This document shows, piece by piece, positions 1 to 8,090 of a stretch of DNA of 64,000 nucleotides. How positions within the stretch are numbered: position 1 is the first letter of the stretch; each line of letters begins with the position of its first letter. The stretch comes from Paucibacter sp. KBW04 (GTDB lineage Bacteria > Pseudomonadota > Gammaproteobacteria > Burkholderiales > Burkholderiaceae_C), in contig NZ_QAJN01000004.1 in NCBI RefSeq assembly GCF_003852425.1, forward strand, positions 1-64,000, in the 5' to 3' direction. A model generated the notes under the pieces. It had not been told where the DNA came from and made no database searches. It worked only from the letters and a program-made list of their open reading frames with translations. The translations under genes were made by a program, and so were the position numbers.

Positions 1-1
1 G

Positions 2-777
2 GAATTCGGGGGGATTACCCCTGGACGGTATGACTTTGATTGGCTGGCGGACAAAGTGTTGCCGAAGACACGCGCGGAGATCCGTGATATTCGCGCCGAG
101 CGCTCAAAGCGAACTAGCCCGTCGAGCGACCATCAGGGCAACCAGAACAAGGGCAGCATCTACCACTGGTGGGCGCTTGTTTATTGTGACCGGATACGCA
201 TCGCTGAATTCCAGTGGTTTGGTGGCTTCCCTGAGGGGCATCGAGATACGTTTCTGTTCTTGATGGCTGTAGCCCTAAGTTGGTTCACGCGTAGTGAAGC
301 ACTGCGCGATGAAGTCGCGGCCTGCGCGCGGCGGTTCACTCCGTCACTGACGGAGGCTTAGGCTCTAAGCTGCACTTCGGTCGTATTGGGGCGAGCGGTG
401 GACGCAGCGGAGGGACGCCAAGTCTTCCAGGGGACCGAGCGAGATCCTCGCTACTAGTTTCAGCGTGAGACGTTGGATCAGCGGCTCGCGCCGCTGATCT
501 CATCCGACCATCTGCCTGATCTACGCGCGTTGATTCCGGGCGAGTTGAGACTGAACCGAAAGGCTGGATACGACCGCGCGCGCGATCGCGTCAAGGAGGG
601 GCGGTTCGCGAAGCGCCATTGCGGCGCGGATACCAAGGAGCATGCAGTGCAGCTTGTAGTTCGGGGCGACAAATCGGCCAGGTCGCGACCCGCTTCGATA
701 TTAGCTAACGTACGATCCGGAACTGGTTGAAGGCGGCAGGAAAAATCGCCTGCCTTAAAAAGTGGGCGAAGCCCTAG
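2..777 (+). pseudogene. Degraded gene with C-terminal helix-turn-helix; family not recognised
   Basis: One reading frame, open at the left window edge, gives coherent protein sequence (YHWWALVYCDRIRIAEFQW near 160-220) but is cut by in-frame TAG codons at 359-361 and 455-457. Coherent sequence resumes in the same frame after each stop. Near 665-675 it moves to another frame, which reads IGQVATRFDIS, a TAA, then RTIRNWLKAAG, and ends at TAG 775-777. That tail looks like the recognition helices of a transposase or replication-type helix-turn-helix. At least three nonsense codons plus one frameshift indicate a dead gene. The original function is not recognised. Confidence 0.6.
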
Positions 778-849
778 CGACTCCTATCCGACGCCTGCAC
801 CTGGTACGATCAACGCTTGTTTAAAGTAAGCTCAAGCTGGAATTTTTGA

Positions 850-1833
850 ATGCCGACATTTGTGGATCTCTTCTGCGGCGCGGGTTTCGGTGCGCGCGGT
901 GCAGTTCGAGGGGGCGGTATTCCTCTGCTCGGATTGGACGCATGGGACTTGGCAACCAAGACCTACAAAGCGAACTTTCCGCAGGCTGAGATCATCACCA
1001 AGAAAATCGAGGATGTTTCGCCTGCGGAGCTCGGGGCGAAGTACCAACCGGACGTTCTCTTGACGTCTCCCGAGTGCACATCTCATTCGATAGCTCGTGG
1101 TGCCAAGCCAGGCTTGGAGAAAAGCCGTGAAACAGCGATCGGCATTGTTCCCTGGGTTGAGGCGATGGAGCCGCGCTGGGTCATTGTGGAGAACGTCAAC
1201 CGGATGAAGAAGTGGGATCGCCATGACGAACTAGTCCAAACCATTGAGGGTCTTGGCTACGCAGTTAGCGATCTGCTGCTCAACTCGGCTGACTTTGGCT
1301 CAGCTCAGGCGCGCAAACGCATGTTCCTTGTGTGCGATAAACAGGGCACAAAAGTCAGCCGCGAAGAGCTTCTCCGAATGATGAACGCACCGAGAAAAGC
1401 AGCTCGCGACATCGTCAACTGGAAGGCGAACTATCCGGTTTCCCAGCTGAGAAAGCCCGGCCGGGCCAAAGCGACATTGGAAAGAGCTGAACGCGCCATC
1501 ACCGAGCTGGGCCAAGGCGTGCCGTTCTTGATGGTCTACTACGGCTCGGACTATGCCGGCGGCTGGCAGACCTTGGATGCACCACTTCGAACAGTGACCA
1601 CGGTTGACCGATTTGGCTTGGTGACGTGGAAAGAAGGCACCCCCTACATGCGCATGCTTCAGCCGGACGAGCTGCTGCTTGCGATGGGGGGGGCAACTGA
1701 GCACGTCTTGCCTCATGGAACCCGGCGGGAGAAGGTTAAGCTCTGTGGTAACGGTGTGTGCTCGGACGTCATGACAGCGATCTTCCAGTGGATTTCGGCG
1801 AACCAGGGCGCAGCAGAAGGCCGCATGATTTAA
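850..1833 (+). CDS. DNA (cytosine-5-)-methyltransferase
   Basis: The enzyme transfers a methyl group from S-adenosylmethionine to C5 of cytosine in a specific DNA site. The C5-methyltransferase motifs appear in order: DLFCGAG (residues 6-12, SAM binding), TSPEC with catalytic Cys76, ENV (114-116, motif VI), QARKR (153-157, motif VIII) and GNGV (300-303, motif X). The target-recognition region is about 190-265. The usual PPC/PSPC around the catalytic Cys is PEC here. At 327 residues it is a normal, short type II enzyme. It converges on the endonuclease gene, and the two stop codons share the four bases TTAA. With the neighbouring endonuclease it most plausibly forms a restriction-modification pair and protects host DNA. 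Confidence 0.93.
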   Translation: MPTFVDLFCGAGFGARGAVRGGGIPLLGLDAWDLATKTYKANFPQAEIITKKIEDVSPAELGAKYQPDVLLTSPECTSHSIARGAKPGLEKSRETAIGIVPWVEAMEPRWVIVENVNRMKKWDRHDELVQTIEGLGYAVSDLLLNSADFGSAQARKRMFLVCDKQGTKVSREELLRMMNAPRKAARDIVNWKANYPVSQLRKPGRAKATLERAERAITELGQGVPFLMVYYGSDYAGGWQTLDAPLRTVTTVDRFGLVTWKEGTPYMRMLQPDELLLAMGGATEHVLPHGTRREKVKLCGNGVCSDVMTAIFQWISANQGAAEGRMI

Positions 1834-2999
1834 CCGCTCCGAGTGATCCCGTCCAGCCACGCAGCGACCTGAGCTGGCGCCCGAAGTTCAGCCGCATGCA
1901 GCAGCCCAACAATGTCTTGCGCTGCCACCAGGATCACAGGGTGCCCATCGTCCGTAACTTCCTGGTACGCCTGCCGGTCTACATACGAAGTTGTCACCAG
2001 AATCCCGAATTCGCGGTGCTTGATTCGGCTGATCAGACGAGAAACCTCTCTCACTCCTACTGCGTTGTTGGAGCCGTAGCACTTCGCCTCTAGAGCAAAG
2101 TCAACCTCGATCGAAGCTGGACCTCGTCCAATGCGTAGGCATCCAATGCCGTCCCGACCTCCATCGCGCCATGGCCGGGTCAAATCGAGGCGTGAAACAT
2201 CGGGAAGCAGGAGGCGGGTAAGCGCACCTGCACAGGCCTCGAAACCGTATGGATTTGCCTTGTAGCGCTGGCGTATCACTTCGATAAGCGCCTCGTCCGC
2301 AGGGGTTGTGGGTTGCTGCTCCAGCTTTGTCCTGATCAACACAGAACGCGGGGCCATAAGCGGCCGCACGCCACCAGACGCCATCCATGCCTTCCAGGCG
2401 CCGGGTGCGGCTGCTGCCGATGCATCACCGCGCCCCGCGGCATGGATCCAAGAGCGCGCAATCACTGCCTCATCAAGAATCGTGAACACCGCCTTGTAAT
2501 TCTGGAATCGCTGTCCCTCGCTCGTCTTCCACAACGCCACAAGATCCTCAGTCGCAGCCAATGCCGGACTGCCAGGCACCGCAAGTCCTCTGAACCGAAA
2601 GGTCCGGCCCGAAGCCTCCGTAGTAAAAACAAGAATTGGCGGCACCAGATGGCGTTGCCCCAAATGCGACCAGTCGAAGATCTGACGCAACAGCTGGTTC
2701 CCGAACCGGGGTGTGTCATGCAGTAGGCGCCCCGGGTGGCGGTTGTCACCGTAGTAGGTGAATGTCCCTGTGGTCTCATCCAACTGATCAGGCCACTCCG
2801 GCTCAGCCAAGTTTGAGGTCAGAACAAGCAGCGTTGGGCGCTCCTTGCTGCCCCGGTACCGGAAGCCGCCTTGCCTACTCACTCCGGCCAAAGGAACCAA
2901 AGGATCAGCGATACCGCCGCGTTCAGTCTTGTAGCCGGCATAGACGGCGTCAACTATCAAGTCAACTTCGCTCAGTTGCTCGCCGCTGAAGAAGGTCAT
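1830..2999 (-). CDS. Mrr-like restriction endonuclease (PD-(D/E)XK)
   Basis: Probable restriction enzyme of 389 residues. The C-terminal part carries a PD-(D/E)XK nuclease core: GGRDGIG (Asp283 as likely metal ligand), then EVDFALEAK giving the E-x-K pair Glu304/Lys306, followed by a helix and FGILVTTSYV, typical of Mrr-type nucleases. The N-terminal 230 residues (including GTFTYYGDN and FGNQLLRQIF) resemble DNA-recognition regions of other Mrr fusions, but I cannot name the domain. The ATG at 2999 is chosen because it overlaps the vsr stop (ATGA), implying translational coupling; a longer start at 3023 is possible. It is last in the minus-strand operon and faces the methyltransferase gene. 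Confidence 0.8.
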   Translation of the reverse strand: MTFFSGEQLSEVDLIVDAVYAGYKTERGGIADPLVPLAGVSRQGGFRYRGSKERPTLLVLTSNLAEPEWPDQLDETTGTFTYYGDNRHPGRLLHDTPRFGNQLLRQIFDWSHLGQRHLVPPILVFTTEASGRTFRFRGLAVPGSPALAATEDLVALWKTSEGQRFQNYKAVFTILDEAVIARSWIHAAGRGDASAAAAPGAWKAWMASGGVRPLMAPRSVLIRTKLEQQPTTPADEALIEVIRQRYKANPYGFEACAGALTRLLLPDVSRLDLTRPWRDGGRDGIGCLRIGRGPASIEVDFALEAKCYGSNNAVGVREVSRLISRIKHREFGILVTTSYVDRQAYQEVTDDGHPVILVAAQDIVGLLHAAELRAPAQVAAWLDGITRSG

Positions 3000-3405
3000 G
3001 CCATTGAATCCGTTCCGGCGCACACCATGTTCGCAACGCGGCGCGCGCAGCTTTCGAGTGACGCCTCTATCTCATGCTCCCAGAATCTCATCACACGCCA
3101 CCCATTCGCTTCCAGCAATCGAGTGCTTTCCACATTTCGTTCTCGATTGCGCAGAAGTTTCTGTGCCCAGAAATCGCGGTTGTTCTTGGCCATCGTCGAA
3201 TGCTGCGGGCAGAGCCGTGCCAGAAGCAACCGTCCACAAACACAGCCAACCTAGCCCTAACCAAGACAACATCCGGGCGTGTCCGCCTGATACAGAAGTG
3301 TAGCGCCCACATACTCCGGCGAAGGCCAAACTCCGGCCCGGTATCGCGCCCCTTGATCCGCGACATCATCCGGCGACGTTGATCGGAAGTGGCAAGTCGT
3401 TCCAT
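2996..3405 (-). pseudogene. vsr: Very short patch repair endonuclease (vsr), frameshifted
   Basis: Vsr nicks next to T:G mismatches left by deamination of 5-methylcytosine and normally accompanies cytosine methyltransferases. The first frame starts at ATG 3405 and reads SDQRRRMMSRIKGRDTGPE, RPDVVLV (catalytic-Asp region) and FVDGCFWHG (active-site His). The family sequence then continues only in another frame: CPQHSTMAKNNRDFW, then NRERNVESTRLLEANGWRV, then RFWEHE. The shift lies at the doubled AG at 3211-3214, consistent with a 2-base insertion. Joined, the protein would be about 135 residues, a normal Vsr length. Either the gene is inactive or this is a sequencing error. Confidence 0.85.
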
Positions 3406-3412
3406 ATCGCAG

Positions 3413-4834
3413 TCAGAAGAATGCGACCTTCCCAGGGCGCCGCATATGCGTGGAGTAGTGGTGAGCAAGCTCCGACAAAACCTCTTGACGCATCCTAGAA
3501 ACCACAGCCCCCTCTACAGTTCCTCTATATGGCCTCGCCAAGAATATTCGGCAGGAAATCATAAGCCGCCCCGACACACCTCCCAACGTGATCTCCGGCG
3601 TTATATAGATCGAATCATTTGCACCCGACCCGTTTTGATAAAACGGCTTCGGCTCATCAGTCGGGACAAACAAAGACAAGAGAAATCGATGAGACCTCGT
3701 TTTATCCTGCGCGTAGTCACAATCAGCACTCAGCTCCGTAACATAAACATTGCCGGGATTCAACTTACCCTTGCTGATTTCTTTTTCTTGCGGCGTCTTC
3801 TTTGAATAACCATGCGCGAATTCAATACATAGTGCCTCACGCCAATCACCCATCTGATCAGCAAGTCCAATCTCATCAACTAGGCCGCCTTGAGCCTTCT
3901 CCAGAAATCCGTTATCCAAAAGAATAACTGCCCCGCGCTCAGACGCCCTCAAATTCGACTGTTCGGAATGAATGAAGAAGTCATTGAGAAGGCTGGTCAG
4001 CTTTGGCTTTCCTGCTGCTTCCTTGGGCAGAGAAACCTTCTCTTTACTCGTCAGCTCAAGAAAACTATCCAGCGCCCCTTTCGCTGCCTCCTTGTTCAAC
4101 CAATCCTGGGCAATTGGCGTCAATGCCAAGTAAACCCCTTTCGTCGGCGCATTGGGTGCATGCGGACGGCCAAGTGTCTCTTGTGCCATCCTTTTCATGG
4201 TGTCCTTGACAGCAGCCCCATTTGTGAATGGAATGCCGCCGATATCCAGCTTTCGAATCAGCTCATTGCTCGTGGCTGATGCTGCACGCGAGGCGCATGA
4301 CTCCCACAACATGAATGATCGTAGCTGTGGGAAATCAGTGAATATCTTTTCGATATCAGCCTTCACCTTCTCCTTTGCCTCTGAAGAGATATTTTCATCT
4401 TCATCGGAAATATTCTTGACCTCAGTCTTATCGAGAACACGATAGTCGAATGGAATCAGATCCTCTGAATTGGCTGCCTTCAATCTGGAAACCAGAAGCT
4501 GCCAGGCGTTCTCAGCCTCTTCTGGGTACGCCGACCAGAACACAATTAAATATTTCGATGGATTGATCAGCTGGCGGATAAACGCGACCAGCGCCGCAAT
4601 ATATTGCTCAGGCTTGCTTTGCAATGATCCAAGCAGATGCAGATCTGTAAACAGTATTCGGACTCCGTCATGCTTGTGCGCAGGTTGCCGCTCAAGCTTC
4701 CCATTTGCCACCCAGTGGGACATTATTGGCAATCCGCAGACACCTAAGCCATGGGATATCTCCCACAACTCCTCCTTTACGTCGTCGAGAACAATTATTG
4801 GACACGAATGTTCAAACACTTCTTCACTCCCCAC
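3413..4834 (-). CDS. Receiver-like partner of the dual-GHKL kinase, unknown C-terminal domain
   Basis: 473 residues. The N-terminus resembles a two-component receiver: acidic pair Asp17-Asp18 (IIVLDD), candidate phospho-acceptor Asp64 in ILFTDLHL, and a strand ending in Ser (LIVFWSAYPEE). Residues from about 130 to the end match nothing I recognise; the part after 250 is helical and charged and contains VYVTELSADCDYAQDKTRSHRFLL. The GTG start lies inside the kinase gene (11-base overlap), so the two are almost certainly co-translated, and vsr follows 7 bases after its stop. I infer that the kinase-like protein phosphorylates or otherwise signals to this protein, whose C-terminal part may be the effector. 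Confidence 0.65.
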   Translation of the reverse strand: MGSEEVFEHSCPIIVLDDVKEELWEISHGLGVCGLPIMSHWVANGKLERQPAHKHDGVRILFTDLHLLGSLQSKPEQYIAALVAFIRQLINPSKYLIVFWSAYPEEAENAWQLLVSRLKAANSEDLIPFDYRVLDKTEVKNISDEDENISSEAKEKVKADIEKIFTDFPQLRSFMLWESCASRAASATSNELIRKLDIGGIPFTNGAAVKDTMKRMAQETLGRPHAPNAPTKGVYLALTPIAQDWLNKEAAKGALDSFLELTSKEKVSLPKEAAGKPKLTSLLNDFFIHSEQSNLRASERGAVILLDNGFLEKAQGGLVDEIGLADQMGDWREALCIEFAHGYSKKTPQEKEISKGKLNPGNVYVTELSADCDYAQDKTRSHRFLLSLFVPTDEPKPFYQNGSGANDSIYITPEITLGGVSGRLMISCRIFLARPYRGTVEGAVVSRMRQEVLSELAHHYSTHMRRPGKVAFF

Positions 4835-7016
4835 CCTTGAAATTCATTACCACTGCAGCGCCATCAAATGCTTTAGGTATGTCGATGAGATCACGCGCGT
4901 CGCCCATTGAAGGGATTTGCAGACTCCCACCAATATTTTCCATCACCAATTTGCAGTAGTACAGCCCCAAGCCCATCCCGCCTACGCGCTTGGTTATAAA
5001 GGGTTGTATAGCGTCTGCCTCGCTTACCGCGAAGCCGGTTCCATTGTCGGCGATTACTACGGACCCACCATCTTCGCTTGACCACACGCTCTTAATTATC
5101 AAAGCCGGCTTGCGGCCGGAAACTTTGTCGCGCTGGTATCGATATTCAGTCCAGTAAATGGCGTTATCGACGATATTATTCAATGCACTCAAGACGAGGT
5201 GCTGGGGAGCCTTTATAAAAAAATCAGGACTCTCACCGGTAACGATCGGTGCGGAAACCGTGATACCGTGAAACTGGAAGCGAACCTCGTTCAGTTCGAG
5301 GACCTGCTTCACCAATTCACGCATGGACAATTTTCTTGCTTTCCCCTGACGCAAAAGCACTGAAATGGAGTCCAGCATCTTTCTAAGGTCACCCAACCCA
5401 TTCCGCAGTCGCTCCGGCGGAGCCCCTTTCTCCGCCAATGACGTAAGTGTGCGAATTGAGCGGTCAATCTCATGAAAAACCAAGGCCAAACCCATCCCGG
5501 CCATACCTGCGTTAAGCATCACAGACCTAACTTGGTCAACTTCCTTTTCGATGGCCTTCACGAACGGCGTAAGCGTCTTTGACAGTTCCTTATCCTTGTT
5601 GCAAACCTCTTTCAGGCCATCAATCGCGTCTTTCAATTTGATAGTGGAGCCTATTTGGCTGCCATCGTCTCTAAGGGCCGCGTCAATTGCCTTGCGGTCG
5701 GGCTCATGAAGCTTCTCAAAGTGCTGGACGACGCTTAGCGCTAGCAAACGAAATCTGGAGAAGGTTTCGTCTTCGTTGAATCCTTCGCGATTCGTTTTTT
5801 CCTGAAGTGCCGCGCTGTCTGCTAGGTCAAGCTCGATCGCTGCGACAAGTTGACTCGTGCCTATCCGTTCGGCGGGCCTATTGATTCGGCGTGCATTCAG
5901 ACCGAGCCAGTCGTCCTCTGGCTCACCGTAGTTGTAGACGCGAATTCCATCTCGGAAGACGCGAATGCCCGCTTGGTCTTTAAGCCATTGCTTAGTCTGG
6001 CGAATGTCTCCGCCCATTAGGCGCAACAGTTCATCCCGGCGGTAGAAAACATGAAATCTGCCTTTAATAGTGCCAATGCCGGCAAGAGCAGTCTCAGGAT
6101 TGATGAAGATTGAAGCCTCGTCAGCCTTCTCGGCTTTCGCCTTCGCCTCCCGGTACGCCTCGTCCGACCATTCGAGCATTCCCGGCGATGAAGACTTTTC
6201 TTTCCTTTCGTGCAAGTTCTTCAACTTTGGGGGACCGAAACTGTATTTCCAGGTAAATCCCTCATTTGATAGCTCAAATTCGTATACCCAAATCGAACGC
6301 CGCAGCAGTTCCTTCAAATCTGGAACGTCGTCAATGTCCCCTTCCCGTCCAGGTACGGACAGTGAAACATGGAAAGAATCATTAGTGTGAAACGGGCTTT
6401 CTAAGGATACGACCAATCGCTTGAGGTCGCGAAGATCTTTGCGCGCCCATTCCTTACGCGCCAAGCCAGATATCTCAATGATTGTTCCATGCTGCTGGCC
6501 AGGAAAGTCAACAGCTTTGTCCCGCTTCGTCAGCCGAACCTTCAGTCCGCCATCGACGTAGTCCGATGAGCCGATCAACTCGCCCCAATCCAGCTCAACC
6601 ACAATCTCTCGCGCTCCTTTTGTACGGGTGATCATGCGGAATTGCCCACCCAGCTTTTGTACAGCCAAGCGCCCCACGCCCTTCTCGCCCAGCGGCAAGC
6701 GTCCAAACCTAGCACTTCGTACTCGATTCGGCCCTCGCTTGGAGTCGGTGCCTATGTCGAGCCACCGATTCTTGATGGTGTCAGGACTCATCCCGCAGCC
6801 ATCGTCCCGAACGGTGATCTTTTTTGCTCGAAGGTCAACCACAACCTGGACATCTTCGGCATCAGCGTCATACGCATTCTTGACGAGTTCAAAGATGGCC
6901 AGCCTGTCATGCCCCACGAGTTGATCGCCCAGCAACCGGAGGATATGGCTGCGGACGCGGACAGGAATGCTTTCCGTTATGTTGTTTGACACAGCTTGTC
7001 CAAAGTAAGAATCCAA
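4824..7016 (-). CDS. Histidine-kinase-like ATPase with two GHKL domains
   Basis: 730 residues with two separate GHKL ATPase folds. The first, near the N-terminus, is of the MutL/Hsp90/MORC kind: ELVKNAYDADA (Asn47), DDGCGM (71-76) and LGEKGVG (109-115). The second, at the C-terminus, is of the histidine-kinase kind: NNIVDNAIYW (613-622), ADNGTGF (656-662) and GGMGLGLYYC (679-688). Between them VFHEIDRSI provides a histidine (515) placed like an H-box, followed by a dimerisation-like helix. No membrane segment is seen, so it is cytosolic. It heads the operon with the receiver-like gene, vsr and the endonuclease. GHKL ATPases of MutL/MORC type are known companions of restriction-modification loci. 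A signalling or DNA-sensing role is inferred. Confidence 0.85.
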   Translation of the reverse strand: MDSYFGQAVSNNITESIPVRVRSHILRLLGDQLVGHDRLAIFELVKNAYDADAEDVQVVVDLRAKKITVRDDGCGMSPDTIKNRWLDIGTDSKRGPNRVRSARFGRLPLGEKGVGRLAVQKLGGQFRMITRTKGAREIVVELDWGELIGSSDYVDGGLKVRLTKRDKAVDFPGQQHGTIIEISGLARKEWARKDLRDLKRLVVSLESPFHTNDSFHVSLSVPGREGDIDDVPDLKELLRRSIWVYEFELSNEGFTWKYSFGPPKLKNLHERKEKSSSPGMLEWSDEAYREAKAKAEKADEASIFINPETALAGIGTIKGRFHVFYRRDELLRLMGGDIRQTKQWLKDQAGIRVFRDGIRVYNYGEPEDDWLGLNARRINRPAERIGTSQLVAAIELDLADSAALQEKTNREGFNEDETFSRFRLLALSVVQHFEKLHEPDRKAIDAALRDDGSQIGSTIKLKDAIDGLKEVCNKDKELSKTLTPFVKAIEKEVDQVRSVMLNAGMAGMGLALVFHEIDRSIRTLTSLAEKGAPPERLRNGLGDLRKMLDSISVLLRQGKARKLSMRELVKQVLELNEVRFQFHGITVSAPIVTGESPDFFIKAPQHLVLSALNNIVDNAIYWTEYRYQRDKVSGRKPALIIKSVWSSEDGGSVVIADNGTGFAVSEADAIQPFITKRVGGMGLGLYYCKLVMENIGGSLQIPSMGDARDLIDIPKAFDGAAVVMNFKGGE

Positions 7017-8090
7017 TATCGAATCACTATATCGGCGGCCGAACGCCGAGTTCTCGGCTAAAACCCTGTCGATGGGGCTCGGTCAAGAACTCGCGGCACG
7101 AAATCTAGCCAAACTCCAAGACTTGGCCGTTTTAAACCAGATGGTCGACATCAAATGCTCTGAAGGCCCCCATATCTTGGACCCGCGCACCAGTTCGTAG
7201 CCATCTCAAAGCATTGAAGAATTGGCCATGACCGAGTACCAGCGCCGTAGCTTCAGCGGTCGAGAGAAGTGCGGCAGCCGCACTTGCGCTAGCGCGAGGA
7301 TCACCCGGTCCATGAACTGAGCAAACGACTCAGCACCGCCCACTCTTTGTACCAAGTGTCCGCTTTACGCCAATAGGCATCCACTCACCCCCGACGTTCG
7401 CTGACCGTTGTGCCTGCGCAGCGTCCCGGCGCCAAGTACGTGAACTCCTGAATCGGCCAAAGCTCAGCGGGATCGTCCGCGAACTTGGCGATCGCCGGAG
7501 CGCCGAACTGCTTTGCCCGCGCTTGACTGGCTTGGCATTCGGGTGTCGTCCCCACTTCAAATCCCAGCTCATTGTTCTCGGCCTCCCTGTTCACGAATCC
7601 GTGCTCCATTTTGAATGTCTTGGTTGACAGGTGTCGATGACGTTGCTGTGATGAGATCGTCTCCGATATTCGTCAAAGATCTCGGTCTTCGGCTGGAGGC
7701 CGAAGACCGAGGGCCGGGGCGATGCGATCTTAACGTCGCACTGGCGCTGAATGCACCGGCCTCGTCACCCCTCACGGCTAGAGCCGTGTCCCCTGTCAGG
7801 CTAGCGCCCGTTTTCGCGCCCCTGCCGGGCTTCGACGGGCGCGGGGCGATGCCCCCCCGGCGTTCAGCTCGATCAGCAGGGGCCGGTGCGGCAGAAGGCG
7901 CTGCGGCCTGAACGGCCTTGCGCCGATTGCTTGCTCAACCTCATGCTGATCTTCGCCTGCTGATACTTGTACCACCGGAAACCGCCGACTTTGCATCCAT
8001 AGCCGATCGCGCCATGGCCTGGGCGCGAGGAGTGCGGTGGTTGGCGCATCGTATGCTGTGCCATCACACGTGCCAGAGTCTGAGGAAAAA
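7017..8090. other. Gene-poor stretch with coding remnants
   Basis: No intact gene is supported here. On the minus strand, 7609 down to about 7311 reads as protein-like sequence (ELGFEVGTTPECQ, then DTWYKEWAVLSRLL), broken by an in-frame TGA. In another frame, about 7330-7204 reads FAQFMDRVILALAQVRLPHF and RRWYSVMANSSML before a stop. This looks like one or two decayed genes, but I do not recognise the family. A perfect inverted repeat lies at 7681-7711. Confidence 0.3.
7681..7711. repeat. Perfect 13-bp inverted repeat, loop TGGAG
   Basis: CTCGGTCTTCGGC, five bases TGGAG, then GCCGAAGACCGAG form a perfect 13-bp stem. No T-run follows on either strand, so it is not a standard intrinsic terminator. 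It could be a protein-binding palindrome or a transposon-end remnant. Confidence 0.6.

Noticed and set aside
7681-7711. Intrinsic terminator call for the 13-bp palindrome
   Set aside because: Neither strand has a T-run after the stem.
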